From NCBI RefSeq assembly GCF_000732925.1, contig NZ_CP008953.1, positions 6,200,001-6,264,000 of the forward strand: a stretch of DNA of 64,000 nt. The letters are read 5' to 3'. How positions within the stretch are numbered: position 1 is the first letter of the stretch; the number at the start of each line of letters is the position of its first letter. The notes under the pieces are model-generated. The model worked only from the letters and a program-made list of their open reading frames with translations, ran no database searches and was not told where the DNA came from. Positions 41,352-49,856 of this stretch are shown here, in pieces. The translations under genes were made by a program, and so were the position numbers. This DNA comes from Amycolatopsis japonica (GTDB taxonomy: Bacteria; Actinomycetota; Actinomycetes; Mycobacteriales; Pseudonocardiaceae).

Positions 41352-42613
41352 TGTCCAGCCTCCTCAGGCTCGCGACCGCGGGCAGTGTGGACGACGGGAA
41401 GTCGACCCTGGTCGGGCGGCTCCTGTACGACACCAAATCCGTCCTCGCCGACCAGCTGGACGCGGTCACCCGCGCCAGTGTCGACAAAGGACTGTCCACT
41501 CCGGACCTCTCGCTGCTCGTGGACGGCCTGCGCTCGGAACGCGAGCAGGGCATCACGATCGACGTGGCGTACCGGTACTTCGCGACGCCGAAGCGCAGTT
41601 TCGTGCTCGCGGACACGCCGGGCCACGTGCAGTACACGCGGAACACGGTGACCGGGGCGTCCACCGCGCAGCTGGCCGTACTGCTGGTCGACGCGCGCAA
41701 GGGCGTCATCGAGCAGACCCGCCGCCACGCCGCGGTGCTCGCGCTGCTGGGCGTGCCGAACCTGGTGCTGGCGGTGAACAAGATCGACCTCGTCGGCTAC
41801 GACGAAGCGACGTTCACCGTGATCGCCGAAGAGTTCGCCGAGCACGCCGCGTCCCTGGGCTACGAACGGGGTTCCGTGCTCGCGGTGCCGGTTTCGGCGC
41901 TGGTGGGCGACAACGTGGCCGAGAAGTCGGACAAGACACCGTGGTACTCCGGCCCGACCCTGCTGGAGCATCTGGAAACCGTTCCGGTGGCGCCGGATCC
42001 GCACGATTCGGCGTTCCGCTTCCCGGTGCAGTACGTGATCCGGCCGCGCACGGCGGACCATCCCGACTACCGCGGGTACGCCGGGCAGATCGCGGCGGGC
42101 ACCGTGCGGCCGGGTGACGAGATCGTCGTGCTCCCGCAAGGGATCCGCAGCCGGGTCGAGGCCATCGACACCGCCGACGGGCCGCTCGCCGAAGCCGGCG
42201 CGGGCACCTCGGTGACCCTGTTGCTCGCCGACGACGTCGACATCTCGCGCGGTGACCTGATCGCCGCCGCCGACCGGCAGCCGACGGTGACCGACGAGAT
42301 CACCGCGACCCTGTGCTGGCTCTCGGCCAAGGCGCTCAAACCGGGCGCACGGGTGCTGGTGAAGCACGGAACGCGGACGGTGCAGGCCCTGGTCGGCGAA
42401 CTCCACGCCCGTTTCGACGAGCAGACGTTGTCCAGTGTGGACGATCCGGCGACCTTGGAGCTCAACGACATCGGCCGGGTGACGTTGCGCCTGGCCGAAG
42501 AGATCGGCGTGGACGACTACGGCGTCAGCCCGCGGACGGGCGCGTTCCTGGTCATCGACCCGAAGGACGGCGACACCCTCGCCGCCGGACTCGTCGGCGA
42601 AAGGTTCGCATGA
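41351..42613 (+). CDS. cysN: Sulfate adenylyltransferase subunit 1 (GTPase)
   Basis: A 420-residue EF-Tu-like GTPase subunit that couples GTP hydrolysis to APS formation. G1 is GSVDDGKSTLVGRL, G3 is ADTPGHVQYTRN, G4 is AVNKIDLVG; beta-barrel domains follow. There is no C-terminal APS kinase (CysC) fusion, consistent with the APS reductase pathway. The start is ATG 41351; its stop overlaps the start of the chelatase gene. Confidence 0.94.
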   Translation: MSSLLRLATAGSVDDGKSTLVGRLLYDTKSVLADQLDAVTRASVDKGLSTPDLSLLVDGLRSEREQGITIDVAYRYFATPKRSFVLADTPGHVQYTRNTVTGASTAQLAVLLVDARKGVIEQTRRHAAVLALLGVPNLVLAVNKIDLVGYDEATFTVIAEEFAEHAASLGYERGSVLAVPVSALVGDNVAEKSDKTPWYSGPTLLEHLETVPVAPDPHDSAFRFPVQYVIRPRTADHPDYRGYAGQIAAGTVRPGDEIVVLPQGIRSRVEAIDTADGPLAEAGAGTSVTLLLADDVDISRGDLIAAADRQPTVTDEITATLCWLSAKALKPGARVLVKHGTRTVQALVGELHARFDEQTLSSVDDPATLELNDIGRVTLRLAEEIGVDDYGVSPRTGAFLVIDPKDGDTLAAGLVGERFA

Positions 42614-43347
42614 CGCCACCCCTTCTCGCCGTCGCCCACGGCAGCCGCGATCCGCGGTCCGCCGCGACCATCCGCGCCCTGCTCGACGTCTCCCGCGGGC
42701 TGGCACCGGGCCTCGACATCCGCGAGTCCTTTTTGGATCTTTCGGAGCCGCTGCTCACCGATGCCCTTCGCGGCCTGTACGCCGAGGGGCACCGCGAGGT
42801 CGTCGTGGTGCCCCTCCTGCTCGGCGTGGCCTACCACGCCCGGGTCGATCTGCCCGCGCTCGTCGCCGAGGCGACCGCGGACTGCCCGGGCCTCGACGTG
42901 CGGGTTTCCGGGGTACTGGGCATCGACCCGCTCATCGAGACGGTCGCGCTGGATAGGCTCACCGACGCGGGCGCCGATCTGGACGACCCGGGCCTCGGTG
43001 TCCTGCTGGCCGGTGTCGGCTCGTCGAACGTGGCGGCGAACGACGCCGTCGCCGGGATCACCACCCGCTGGCATCTGCGGCGCGGACTGCTCGCGACACC
43101 CGCCTTCGCCAGTGCCGCGCAGCCGGACGTGCCGGCCGCCATCGCGCGGTTGCGGCTCAACGGCGCACAGCGGCTCGCGGTCGCGGGCTGGTTCCTCGCG
43201 CCGGGGCTGCTGCCGGACCGGATCGCGCGCCTGGCCCGCGAAGCCGACCCGTCGGTGATCGTCGCCGGGCCGCTGGGACCGGATCCGCGGATCGCCGGGC
43301 TCGTCCTGGACCGCTACGACGTCGCCGCCGCCCGGCTCGCCGCCTGA
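42610..43347 (+). CDS. Sirohydrochlorin ferrochelatase (CbiX/SirB type)
   Basis: A 245-residue class II chelatase that inserts iron (or cobalt) into sirohydrochlorin. The N-terminal LLAVAHGSRDPRSA holds the catalytic histidine at position 10, and GHREVVVVPLLLGVAYHARVDL the second metal-binding histidine. The duplicated half (LAGVGSSNVAAND to AVAGWFLAPGLLPDRI) makes the long two-domain form. Coupled to cysN by a 4-bp overlap, it should supply siroheme to the sulfite reductase made by the same operon. Confidence 0.88.
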   Translation: MTPPLLAVAHGSRDPRSAATIRALLDVSRGLAPGLDIRESFLDLSEPLLTDALRGLYAEGHREVVVVPLLLGVAYHARVDLPALVAEATADCPGLDVRVSGVLGIDPLIETVALDRLTDAGADLDDPGLGVLLAGVGSSNVAANDAVAGITTRWHLRRGLLATPAFASAAQPDVPAAIARLRLNGAQRLAVAGWFLAPGLLPDRIARLAREADPSVIVAGPLGPDPRIAGLVLDRYDVAAARLAA

Positions 43348-43447
43348 GTAGCACGACCCGTCCCGTACGGGCGCTTGATGCCGATTTTCGGTGGGTTCCG
43401 TTCCCAGTTCCGTGACGCCCCGCGTATGGGAACGGAGATTTCTTGAC

Positions 43448-43472
43448 GAGTTACTTAACTTGCCGGTAACTC
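43448..43472 (+). promoter_or_regulatory. Inverted repeat upstream of the secreted protein gene
   Basis: GAGTTAC (43448-43454) pairs with GTAACTC (43466-43472) across an 11-base spacer rich in TAACTTGCC. It lies 55 bp before the secreted protein start and could be an operator or a 5' leader hairpin. I cannot assign a regulator. Confidence 0.35.
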
Positions 43473-43526
43473 TCTAAACGCTGCGCAGCTCCCTTTCTCC
43501 CCATCGAACCCCCAGGTAGGTGGAAC

Positions 43527-44150
43527 ATGAAGGCTGCCATCCGTGCCCTCGTCTGCGCTTCGGCCGTACTCGTCCCGATCGCCGGTCTGGCCGCGCCGGC
43601 TTCCGCGGCGACCACCGTCGTCTTCGACTGCGAGGCGAAGCCGCCGCTCGTCGGCAACAAGTACCTCAAGCTGAACCAGGACGCGGACGTCACCGCCCCG
43701 GCCACGGTCGCCCCCGGTGCCGCGCTCGACATCGTCATCGACCCGGCGCCCAACACCGTCCCGGCCGAGGTCAGCGGCTACCAGGTCAAGAACATCAAGG
43801 ACTTCTCCCTGAAGATCCCGATCCCGGCGAACTCGACCTGGGTGAGCGCCGACCTCGCCGGCGGCTCCGGCATCGGCTCGACCCCGCCGAAGATCACCGT
43901 GTCCGGCAGCGTCGCGACGCTGAGCTTCCCCGGCCCGATCGCGGGTGGCTCGACGTTCGAACTGCCGACCGTGACCGCGCATCTCACCGCGGGCTCGTCC
44001 GGCACCATCGAGACGAAACTGGGCGGTTCCAGCTACAGCGACCCGGGTCTGACGTTCACCGCCGTGGTCAGCGCCGGTTTCGACGTCTCCGCCCCGACGG
44101 CGTGTTTCCCGAACCCGAGCCCGACGTTCACCACGACGACGATCGGCTGA
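43527..44150 (+). CDS. Secreted protein of unknown function
   Basis: A 207-residue protein with a signal peptide (RALVCASAVLVPIAGLAAPASA, cleavage near residue 28). The mature part is beta-rich, with VVFDCEAKPPLVGNKYLKLN and VSAPTACFPNP, so the two cysteines could form a disulfide linking the ends. It resembles Pseudonocardiaceae and mycobacterial secreted proteins of no known function. The ATG follows AGGTGG. It ends at a hairpin at 44157. Composition is rich in Thr, Pro and Gly at the C-terminus. Confidence 0.78.
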   Translation: MKAAIRALVCASAVLVPIAGLAAPASAATTVVFDCEAKPPLVGNKYLKLNQDADVTAPATVAPGAALDIVIDPAPNTVPAEVSGYQVKNIKDFSLKIPIPANSTWVSADLAGGSGIGSTPPKITVSGSVATLSFPGPIAGGSTFELPTVTAHLTAGSSGTIETKLGGSSYSDPGLTFTAVVSAGFDVSAPTACFPNPSPTFTTTTIG

Positions 44151-44156
44151 CCCGTG

Positions 44157-44189
44157 CCTGCGCCACCGTCGTGACGATGGTGGCGCAGG
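44157..44189. terminator. Hairpin after the secreted protein gene
   Basis: The 16-base arms 44157-44172 and 44174-44189 pair with one mismatch around a single base (CCTGCGCCACCGTCGT and its complement). It sits seven bases after the stop codon and is not followed by a clear T-run. Confidence 0.6.
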
Positions 44190-44228
44190 CCACTGCCCGG
44201 CCCGACTTCGCCCGTGCGAAGGTGGGGC

Positions 44229-45002
44229 ATGGCTGACGAACTGGTGCACTACGACGTGGTGGGCGGCACCGCCACGATCACCTTGGACTCCCCGCACAAC
44301 CGCAACGCGCTCTCCGCCCAGCTGCGGCGTGAACTGAGCGAATCGCTGGACAAGGCACAGGCGGACGACGCGGTGCGGGTCATCGTGCTCACCCACACCG
44401 GTCCGGTGTTCTGCGCGGGTATGGATCTCAAGGAGGCCCGCGGCGCCGGTGCGGGCGCCCAGGGCGTGAACGAGTTCCCGAAGATCCTCGAGCAGCTGTG
44501 GACCAGTCCCAAGCCCGTCGTGGCGAGGCTCGCGGGCCCCGCACGGGCCGGCGGGATCGGCATGGTCGCAGCGACCGACATCGCCGTCGCCGTACCCGAA
44601 GCGACCTTCGCCTTCTCCGAGGTGCGGATCGGCGTCGTCCCCGCCGTCATCTCGCTCACCGTGCTGCCGCGGCTCAACGCCCGCGCCGCGCACGAGCTGT
44701 TCCTGACCGGTGACACCTTCGACGCGAAGCGCGCCGTCGAGATCGGCCTGCTGAACTCGGCCGTCCCCGCCGACGAACTCGACGACGAGGTCGCCCGCTA
44801 CGTCAAGGCGCTCGCGCTCGGCGGCCCGAAGGCGCTCGCGGCGACGAAGGAACTGCTCAGCAAGCCGCGCCCGGCGACACCCGCCGAAGGCTTCGAAGCC
44901 ATGAACAAGCTGTCCGCCGGGTTCTTCGCGAGCGAAGAAGGCCAGGAGGGCATCACGGCCTTCGCGCAGAAGCGCAAGCCGAACTGGGTGCCGGAGGCAT
45001 AG
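44229..45002 (+). CDS. Enoyl-CoA hydratase/isomerase family protein
   Basis: A 257-residue crotonase-fold protein. It shows ITLDSPHNRNALSAQLRREL, the oxyanion-hole loop GPVFCAGMDLKEA, and RLAGPARAGGIGMVAATDIA. In place of the usual catalytic Glu pair it has FSEVRIGVVPAVIS, where one Glu is kept, so hydratase activity is uncertain and an isomerase or lyase role is possible. ATG 44229 follows GGTGGGG; the upstream in-frame ATG at 44214 is less likely. It has no operon partners: the next gene is convergent. Confidence 0.87.
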   Translation: MADELVHYDVVGGTATITLDSPHNRNALSAQLRRELSESLDKAQADDAVRVIVLTHTGPVFCAGMDLKEARGAGAGAQGVNEFPKILEQLWTSPKPVVARLAGPARAGGIGMVAATDIAVAVPEATFAFSEVRIGVVPAVISLTVLPRLNARAAHELFLTGDTFDAKRAVEIGLLNSAVPADELDDEVARYVKALALGGPKALAATKELLSKPRPATPAEGFEAMNKLSAGFFASEEGQEGITAFAQKRKPNWVPEA

Positions 45003-45010
45003 GCCGTGTC

Positions 45011-45367
45011 CTAGTCCGGCAGGACGACGGTGAGGCGCCGGGAGTCCGTCCGATCGCCGGACGGCCCCAGCGCCCGCTGCGCGTCGGAAAGCACGCTGCG
45101 GACGGCCAGGTACGCCTTCGGATCACGCTCCCGGAGCCCCGAGGAACCGGCCCAGATCAGGACGTGCTCGCCGGGCGGGAGCCAGGACAGGTCGGTGAGG
45201 CAGTCGTAGAGCGCGTCGAGGTTCTTCCCGAAGTAGTCCGGGAACGACAGCGCCTCCGCGATCGCGTCGAGCGCCGAGTCCTTGTCGACCGTCCGCGCGC
45301 CGTCGATCAGGTGCGGATACGCGCCGCGGGCGAACGCCTTGTCCGCCGCGTCCTTGCCCGCGCTCAT
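45011..45367 (-). CDS. Barstar-family ribonuclease inhibitor
   Basis: A 118-residue protein matching barstar: DSALDAIAEALSFPDYFGKN, LDALYDCLTDLSWLP, and a beta-strand end LTVVLPD. Barstar proteins bind and block barnase-type ribonucleases in the cytoplasm. Its ATG overlaps the stop of the upstream RNase gene (ATGA at 45364-45367), so toxin and inhibitor are made together. The acidic patch on helix 2 (Asp in FPDYF and DCLTD) is what contacts the RNase active site in the known complex. Confidence 0.88.
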   Translation of the reverse strand: MSAGKDAADKAFARGAYPHLIDGARTVDKDSALDAIAEALSFPDYFGKNLDALYDCLTDLSWLPPGEHVLIWAGSSGLRERDPKAYLAVRSVLSDAQRALGPSGDRTDSRRLTVVLPD

Positions 45368-45834
45368 CGGCTGGGGTCCACTACGACGAAGGACTTGTAG
45401 TGGTCCTCGGTGTAGTACAGCTCCTTGCCGCTCCCGGTCACGAGCCGCCTCGCCCCGCGATCCTGGCTGCCCGGCGTCTTCACCGTGTACTCCCGGTAGT
45501 AGCCGGAACCCTTGGCGGGCAAGACCTTCTCCCGGTTCTGGAAAGTGACGTCGTCATTGCGCGGGTACGGGTACGGCCCGCCCGCTTGGATGAGCTTCCA
45601 GGTGTCGGACGCCTGCGAAGGAAGCTTCGTCAGCGGCTTGACCGGGAGACCCGAATCCTCACCCGCGACCTTGCCCTTCGCCGCGGCGTCGCCCGACGGC
45701 GCGGCCGAAGCGGACGAACTCGCCGGAGCGCTCTTCGTGTCGTCACCGCTGATGCCGTCCTTGACGAACCAGCCTGCGAGCACCAGCACGATCAGGCCGA
45801 TCAGGGCGGCGGTGATCCGCCTACGGTTGAACAT
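45364..45834 (-). CDS. Barnase/RNase Sa-like guanyl-specific ribonuclease, membrane-anchored
   Basis: A 156-residue protein. A single N-terminal helix (TAALIGLIVLVLAGWFV) and a Ser/Ala/Pro linker precede a microbial ribonuclease N1/T1 domain. The catalytic residues of RNase Sa are kept: Glu115 (GYYREYTV), Arg129/130 (RGARRLV) and His145 (TEDHYKSF); the VTFQNREKVLP signature is also present. The helix could be an uncleaved anchor or a signal peptide. It forms a pair with the overlapping barstar gene, and a small membrane protein gene lies 11 bp upstream. Confidence 0.9.
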   Translation of the reverse strand: MFNRRRITAALIGLIVLVLAGWFVKDGISGDDTKSAPASSSASAAPSGDAAAKGKVAGEDSGLPVKPLTKLPSQASDTWKLIQAGGPYPYPRNDDVTFQNREKVLPAKGSGYYREYTVKTPGSQDRGARRLVTGSGKELYYTEDHYKSFVVVDPSR

Positions 45835-45845
45835 GGTGTGCCAGC

Positions 45846-46049
45846 TTAGGACGGCCGGTCGGAGTCGTTCGCATCGCGGGCGGTGCCGAAGCGCCGGGCG
45901 ACCTTTCCGAAGACCGTGTCGAGCACCCAGGCCGCGACCAGGCACAGCGGCACCACGACCGCCATGACCAGCACGAACTGCACGGGGAACGGGGCCTGCG
46001 CGAGCCACAGTTCGACGCCGTCCCACCAGTCCGCAAGCCCGTTGAACAC
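45846..46049 (-). CDS. Small single-pass membrane protein
   Basis: A 67-residue protein with one long hydrophobic helix (VQFVLVMAVVVPLCLVAAWVL), a Trp-rich N-terminus (LADWWDGVELWLAQ) and a charged C-terminal tail (GKVARRFGTARDANDSDR). I recognise no family. It has a leaderless TAGGCT promoter six bases before its GTG and is followed 11 bp later by the RNase gene, so it is first in a three-gene operon. A role in targeting or holding the RNase at the membrane is conceivable but unproven. Confidence 0.65.
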   Translation of the reverse strand: MFNGLADWWDGVELWLAQAPFPVQFVLVMAVVVPLCLVAAWVLDTVFGKVARRFGTARDANDSDRPS

Positions 46050-46055
46050 AGTGTG

Positions 46056-46061
46056 AGCCTA
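46056..46061 (-). promoter_or_regulatory. -10 box of leaderless promoter for the RNase operon
   Basis: TAGGCT stands six bases before GTG 46049 with no Shine-Dalgarno sequence. The opposite-strand gene at 46109 has the same arrangement 40 bp away, so the two promoters are back-to-back. Confidence 0.5.
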
Positions 46062-46096
46062 CGCTCGCATCCAGTGCCGTCACCCGTCAGGCCATG

Positions 46097-46102
46097 TAAG
46101 TT
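46097..46102 (+). promoter_or_regulatory. -10 box of leaderless promoter for the MDR oxidoreductase gene
   Basis: TAAGTT (TANNNT type) stands six bases before ATG 46109 and no ribosome site is visible, consistent with a leaderless transcript. Confidence 0.5.
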
Positions 46103-46108
46103 GCTGCC

Positions 46109-47074
46109 ATGTTCGCCGTTTACGCTTCCGAACCCAACGCCGAAAAGCCGCTGGACTCGCTGGTGATCGGCGAGCGGCCCGAACCCGAGGTCCCCGAAGG
46201 CTGGGTGCGGGTCAACGTCAAGGCCGCCAGCCTCAACATGCACGACCTGTGGACGTTGCGCGGCGTCGGCATCAAACCCGAGCAGTTCCCGATGATCCTG
46301 GGCTGTGACGGCGCGGGCACCCTCGACGACGGCACCGAGGTCGTCGTCCATTCGGTGATCAACGCCCCGGGCTGGCAGGGCGACGACACCCTCGACCCCA
46401 AGCGCACCCTGCTCACCGAGAAGCACCAGGGCACCTTCGCCGAGCAGGTCGTGGTCCCCGCACGCAATGTCGTTCCGAAGCCGTCGAGCCTGAGCTTCGC
46501 GGAAGCCGCGACGATGGGCACGGCATGGCTGACCGCGTACCGGATGCTGTTCGTGAAGTCCGGGCTGCGGCCTGGACAGACGATGCTCGTCCAGGGCGCC
46601 TCCGGCGGCGTCTCGACCGCGCTGATCCAGCTCGGGCGTGCGGCCGGATTCCGGGTCTGGGTCACCGGGCGTAGCGAAGAGAAGCGTGCGCTCGCCGAGA
46701 ATCTGGGCGCACATCAGACCTTTGAGTCCGGCGCGCGGCTGCCGGAGCGGGTCGACGCGGTCTTCGAAACCGTCGGCAAGGCGACCTGGTCCCATTCGGT
46801 GAAGTCGCTGAAGCCGGGCGGCATCATCGTCGTCTCGGGTTCGACCAGCGGCCCCGACGCTCACGCGGAGTTGCAGCGCGTGTTCTTTCTGCAACTACGC
46901 ATCGCGGGTTCGACCATGGGGACCAGGGACGAACTGAACGATCTCCTCGCCTACCTGGAGCTCACCGGGGTCCGCCCGCAGATCGGTGCCGAACTGCCGT
47001 TCGCGGAAGCCGAAACCGGGTTTAAGAACATGCTCGACGGGGAAACCTCCGGCAAGGTGGTCTTCACGCATTGA
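46109..47074 (+). CDS. MDR zinc-type alcohol dehydrogenase/quinone reductase-like protein
   Basis: A 321-residue medium-chain dehydrogenase. The GroES-like N-terminal half has AASLNMHDLWTLRG and ILGCDGAGTLDDG. The NAD(P) domain holds MLVQGASGGVSTALIQLGRA. The structural zinc cysteine loop is missing, so it falls nearer to the quinone oxidoreductase or zinc-free reductase branch (NADPH-dependent). The start is ATG 46109, seemingly leaderless. It is a single gene with a weak terminator at 47078. Substrate unknown. Confidence 0.87.
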   Translation: MFAVYASEPNAEKPLDSLVIGERPEPEVPEGWVRVNVKAASLNMHDLWTLRGVGIKPEQFPMILGCDGAGTLDDGTEVVVHSVINAPGWQGDDTLDPKRTLLTEKHQGTFAEQVVVPARNVVPKPSSLSFAEAATMGTAWLTAYRMLFVKSGLRPGQTMLVQGASGGVSTALIQLGRAAGFRVWVTGRSEEKRALAENLGAHQTFESGARLPERVDAVFETVGKATWSHSVKSLKPGGIIVVSGSTSGPDAHAELQRVFFLQLRIAGSTMGTRDELNDLLAYLELTGVRPQIGAELPFAEAETGFKNMLDGETSGKVVFTH

Positions 47075-47077
47075 TCG

Positions 47078-47098
47078 GAGGGGTGGGTTCGCCCCCTC
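47078..47098 (+). terminator. Weak hairpin after the MDR gene
   Basis: GAGGGG (47078-47083) pairs with CCCCTC (47093-47098) over a short loop, directly after the stop codon. It is short and lacks a T-run. Confidence 0.4.
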
Positions 47099-47245
47099 GT
47101 CGTGATCAAGCGCGCACACAAGCGCACGTCCGCGCGTTCCGCGCAGGTCAAACAGCCATTTCGCGGTCTTGTCAAGTGTCAAGAACGTTATGACTTGGCG
47201 AGCTTCTTACGACCAAAGTTCGACCAAAATCCGACCTCTCGCGGT

Positions 47246-47251
47246 TAGCCT
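47246..47251 (+). promoter_or_regulatory. -10 box of leaderless promoter for the alpha/beta hydrolase gene
   Basis: TAGCCT stands six bases before ATG 47258 with no Shine-Dalgarno sequence, as for other leaderless starts in this window. Confidence 0.5.
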
Positions 47252-47257
47252 GGAACC

Positions 47258-48301
47258 ATGACCGCATCGCAGCGGCCCGAACCGGCGGACCCGGGGGGCC
47301 GGACCACCACCGACACCGACCCGATCCGCGTCTCGTTCCGGCGCTACGCCGGTGTCCGCACCAGAGTGCTCGAAGTCGGGCCGCAGCCGGTGGAATCCAC
47401 CGACCGCACCCCTCGGCGGATGCTCGGCAAACGGGCCACGGCGCGCGGGCAGGTCAAGCCGACCGCGCCGAGGCTGGTGCTGCTGCACGGCTACTGCGAC
47501 AGCGCCGACACCTGGCGCCCGGTTCTGGAGCTGCTCGCGGCCGCCGGTGTTCCGGCGGTCGCGGTCGATCTGCCCGGATTCGGTGACGCTCAGCCACTGC
47601 GGCCGGGCCCGATGCTGCCGCAGCTGGACGCGTTCACCGCGGCCGTGGTCAAGGAGCAGGCCGTACTCGGCACGGTGGTCCTCGCCGGCAACTCGCTCGG
47701 CGGCACGATGAGCCTGCGTGCCGCGGAGAACCACCGGCTGCCGGTCGCCGGCGTGGTGTCGATCGCCGCGCCCGGTTTCGTGGACAGCTGGCTCATCCGC
47801 ACCGTGGCCCGGTACCCGCTGCCGCTGCGGATGTACTCGGCCCTGCCGCTGCCGATCCCCGGCTTCCTCGTGCGTGCCGTCGCCGAGCAGGTCGTCCCCC
47901 GGCTCCTGTACGCCGACTCGGCCGCCGCCGACGCCGACCAGGTACGCCGGTTCACCTCGCTTTTCCCGGACTACCGCTCCACCACCACCAGGCTCGAACA
48001 GGCGAGGCAGCTCGTCGAAGAGCTGGCGAACGCGTACCGCCTCGAAGAAATCCGTGTCCCGCTCCTGGTGGTCGTCTGCGGCAAGGACAAGCTGGTCAGC
48101 GCCGCCTCCGGACGGCAGTTGCACGCGCTGGTCCCGCACAGCAGGCTGATGGTGCGCGAGGACTGGGGCCATTGCCCGCAGCTGGACGACCCCGTCGAGA
48201 TCTCGGAGCTGCTCACCTACTTCTCCGCCGGCGCCTCCAGGCCGTCGAAGATCGCCGCTCGCGTGGCCGCCGAAGTGAGCGAGGACACCGTCGCCGGATA
48301 G
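47258..48301 (+). CDS. Alpha/beta hydrolase
   Basis: A 347-residue cytoplasmic hydrolase. The oxyanion strand is LVLLHGYCDSADTWRPV, the nucleophile elbow is VLAGNSLGGTMSLR, the acid is in VVCGKDKLVSAAS and the histidine in EDWGHCPQLDDP. A 40-residue N-terminal segment (PADPGGRTTTDTDP) is disordered and unlike the family. No signal peptide. Its substrate cannot be inferred; haloperoxidase-like and ester hydrolase members share the pattern. It ends 79 bp before the amino-acid permease. Confidence 0.85.
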   Translation: MTASQRPEPADPGGRTTTDTDPIRVSFRRYAGVRTRVLEVGPQPVESTDRTPRRMLGKRATARGQVKPTAPRLVLLHGYCDSADTWRPVLELLAAAGVPAVAVDLPGFGDAQPLRPGPMLPQLDAFTAAVVKEQAVLGTVVLAGNSLGGTMSLRAAENHRLPVAGVVSIAAPGFVDSWLIRTVARYPLPLRMYSALPLPIPGFLVRAVAEQVVPRLLYADSAAADADQVRRFTSLFPDYRSTTTRLEQARQLVEELANAYRLEEIRVPLLVVVCGKDKLVSAASGRQLHALVPHSRLMVREDWGHCPQLDDPVEISELLTYFSAGASRPSKIAARVAAEVSEDTVAG

Positions 48302-48380
48302 GTGCGAAGTCCCGACTCCCGCTACGGTGCCCTTCGGACTGTGACCCAGTCCGAAGGGCACAACCTGTTGGGAGACGACG

Positions 48381-49856
48381 ATGTCCGCACCGCGCAGCCT
48401 GGGCTCGGGATCCGGGATATTCCGCCGCAAACCGATCGATCAGATCCAAGAACTCAGTGGAGGCGGAGGGCTCCAACGCACGCTGGGCCTGCGGCAGCTG
48501 ACCGCGATCGGCGTCGGCGGCATCATCGGCGCGGGGATCTTCTCGCTGGCCGGCGCGGTCGCGAACAAGACGGCGGGCCCGGCCGTGCTCATCTCGTTCC
48601 TCATCGCGGGTATCGCCAGCGCCGCCGCCGCGTTCTCCTACGCCGAGTTCGCCGGGCTGATCCCCCGCGCCGGGTCGGCCTACACCTACGGCTACACCGT
48701 GCTGGGCGAGATCGTCGGCTGGTTCATCGGCTGGGACCTCCTGCTGGAGTACACCGCGATCGTGGCGGTGGTCGCGATCGGCATCTCCGGTTACTTCAAC
48801 GAGCTACTGGGTTACCTGAACATCGAGCTGCCGACCTGGATGCTGGGTGCTCCGGGCACCGAAAAAGCCGGTGTCGAACCGGGCTCCTACAAGATCAACC
48901 TGTTCGCCGTGCTGCTGTGCCTGCTGATCGCCTTCATCCTCAACCAGGGCATGAAGAACGCGGCCCGGTTCGAAACGCTGCTGGTCTACCTGAAGGTCGG
49001 CCTGGTCCTGCTGGTGATCGTCGTCGGTGTCTTCCACATCAACACCGACAACTACTCGAACTTCTTCCCGTTCGGCCTCAGCGGCGCGTTCACCGGAGCG
49101 GCGACGGTGTTCTTCGCGGTCTTCGGATACGACGCCATGTCCACCGCGGCCGAGGAATCGACCGACTCCCAGAAGCACATGCCGAAGGCGATCATCTACT
49201 CGCTCGCCATCTCGATGGTGCTCTACGTGCTGGCCTGCCTGGTCCTGACCGGCATGGTCAACTACAAGGACATCGACAGCGAGGCCGCCTTCTCCAGCGC
49301 CTTCGCGGGCCTCGGGATGAAGTGGCTCGGCCTGATCATCGCCGTGGGCGCGATCATCGGTATCACCACGGTGCTGTTCACCTTCCTCATGGGCGCGAGC
49401 CGCGTCGGCTACTCGATGAGCCGCGACGGCCTGCTGCCCAAGTGGTTCGGCAAGACCCACCCGGTGCGCAAGGTGCCGAGCCGGATGACCTGGGTGCTCG
49501 GTATCGCGTCGGCGGTCATCGCCGGTCTGCTGCCCATCGGTGAGGCCGCGGAACTGACGAACATCGGCATCCTGCTCGCGTTCGTCGTCGTCTGCATCGC
49601 GGTGATCGTGCTGCGCTACAAGCAGCCGGACCTGCCGCGCACGTTCAAGACGCCGGGCATGCCGATCGTGCCGATCATCGGTGTCGTCTTCTCGATCTGG
49701 CTGATCACGTTCCTGAACCCGGAGACCTGGCTGCGGTTCGCGGTCTGGTTCGGCATCGGCCTGATCATCTACTTCGCCTACAGCCGCCGTCACTCGGTGA
49801 TGAACGCGAACAACGGCGACGCGAAGCAGGTCAGCGGAGACGACTCAACCGCGTAG
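48381..49856 (+). CDS. APC-family amino-acid permease (cationic amino-acid transporter type)
   Basis: A 491-residue transporter with about twelve to thirteen helices. It shows the APC start LRQLTAIGVGGIIGAGIFSLAG, YAEFAGLIPRAGSAYTYGY, and FFAVFGYDAMSTAAEEST, the last characteristic of the CAT/YfnA branch. It probably imports amino acids by proton symport. The start ATG follows GGGAG. The gene end overlaps the convergent nitronate monooxygenase gene by 26 bp, so the two messages share complementary 3' ends. TACGGT near 48324 could be its -10 box. Confidence 0.88.
   Translation: MSAPRSLGSGSGIFRRKPIDQIQELSGGGGLQRTLGLRQLTAIGVGGIIGAGIFSLAGAVANKTAGPAVLISFLIAGIASAAAAFSYAEFAGLIPRAGSAYTYGYTVLGEIVGWFIGWDLLLEYTAIVAVVAIGISGYFNELLGYLNIELPTWMLGAPGTEKAGVEPGSYKINLFAVLLCLLIAFILNQGMKNAARFETLLVYLKVGLVLLVIVVGVFHINTDNYSNFFPFGLSGAFTGAATVFFAVFGYDAMSTAAEESTDSQKHMPKAIIYSLAISMVLYVLACLVLTGMVNYKDIDSEAAFSSAFAGLGMKWLGLIIAVGAIIGITTVLFTFLMGASRVGYSMSRDGLLPKWFGKTHPVRKVPSRMTWVLGIASAVIAGLLPIGEAAELTNIGILLAFVVVCIAVIVLRYKQPDLPRTFKTPGMPIVPIIGVVFSIWLITFLNPETWLRFAVWFGIGLIIYFAYSRRHSVMNANNGDAKQVSGDDSTA

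Noticed and set aside
43362-43371. CCCGTACGGG as a terminator after the chelatase gene
   Set aside because: It is only a 10-bp palindrome with no loop and no supporting context.
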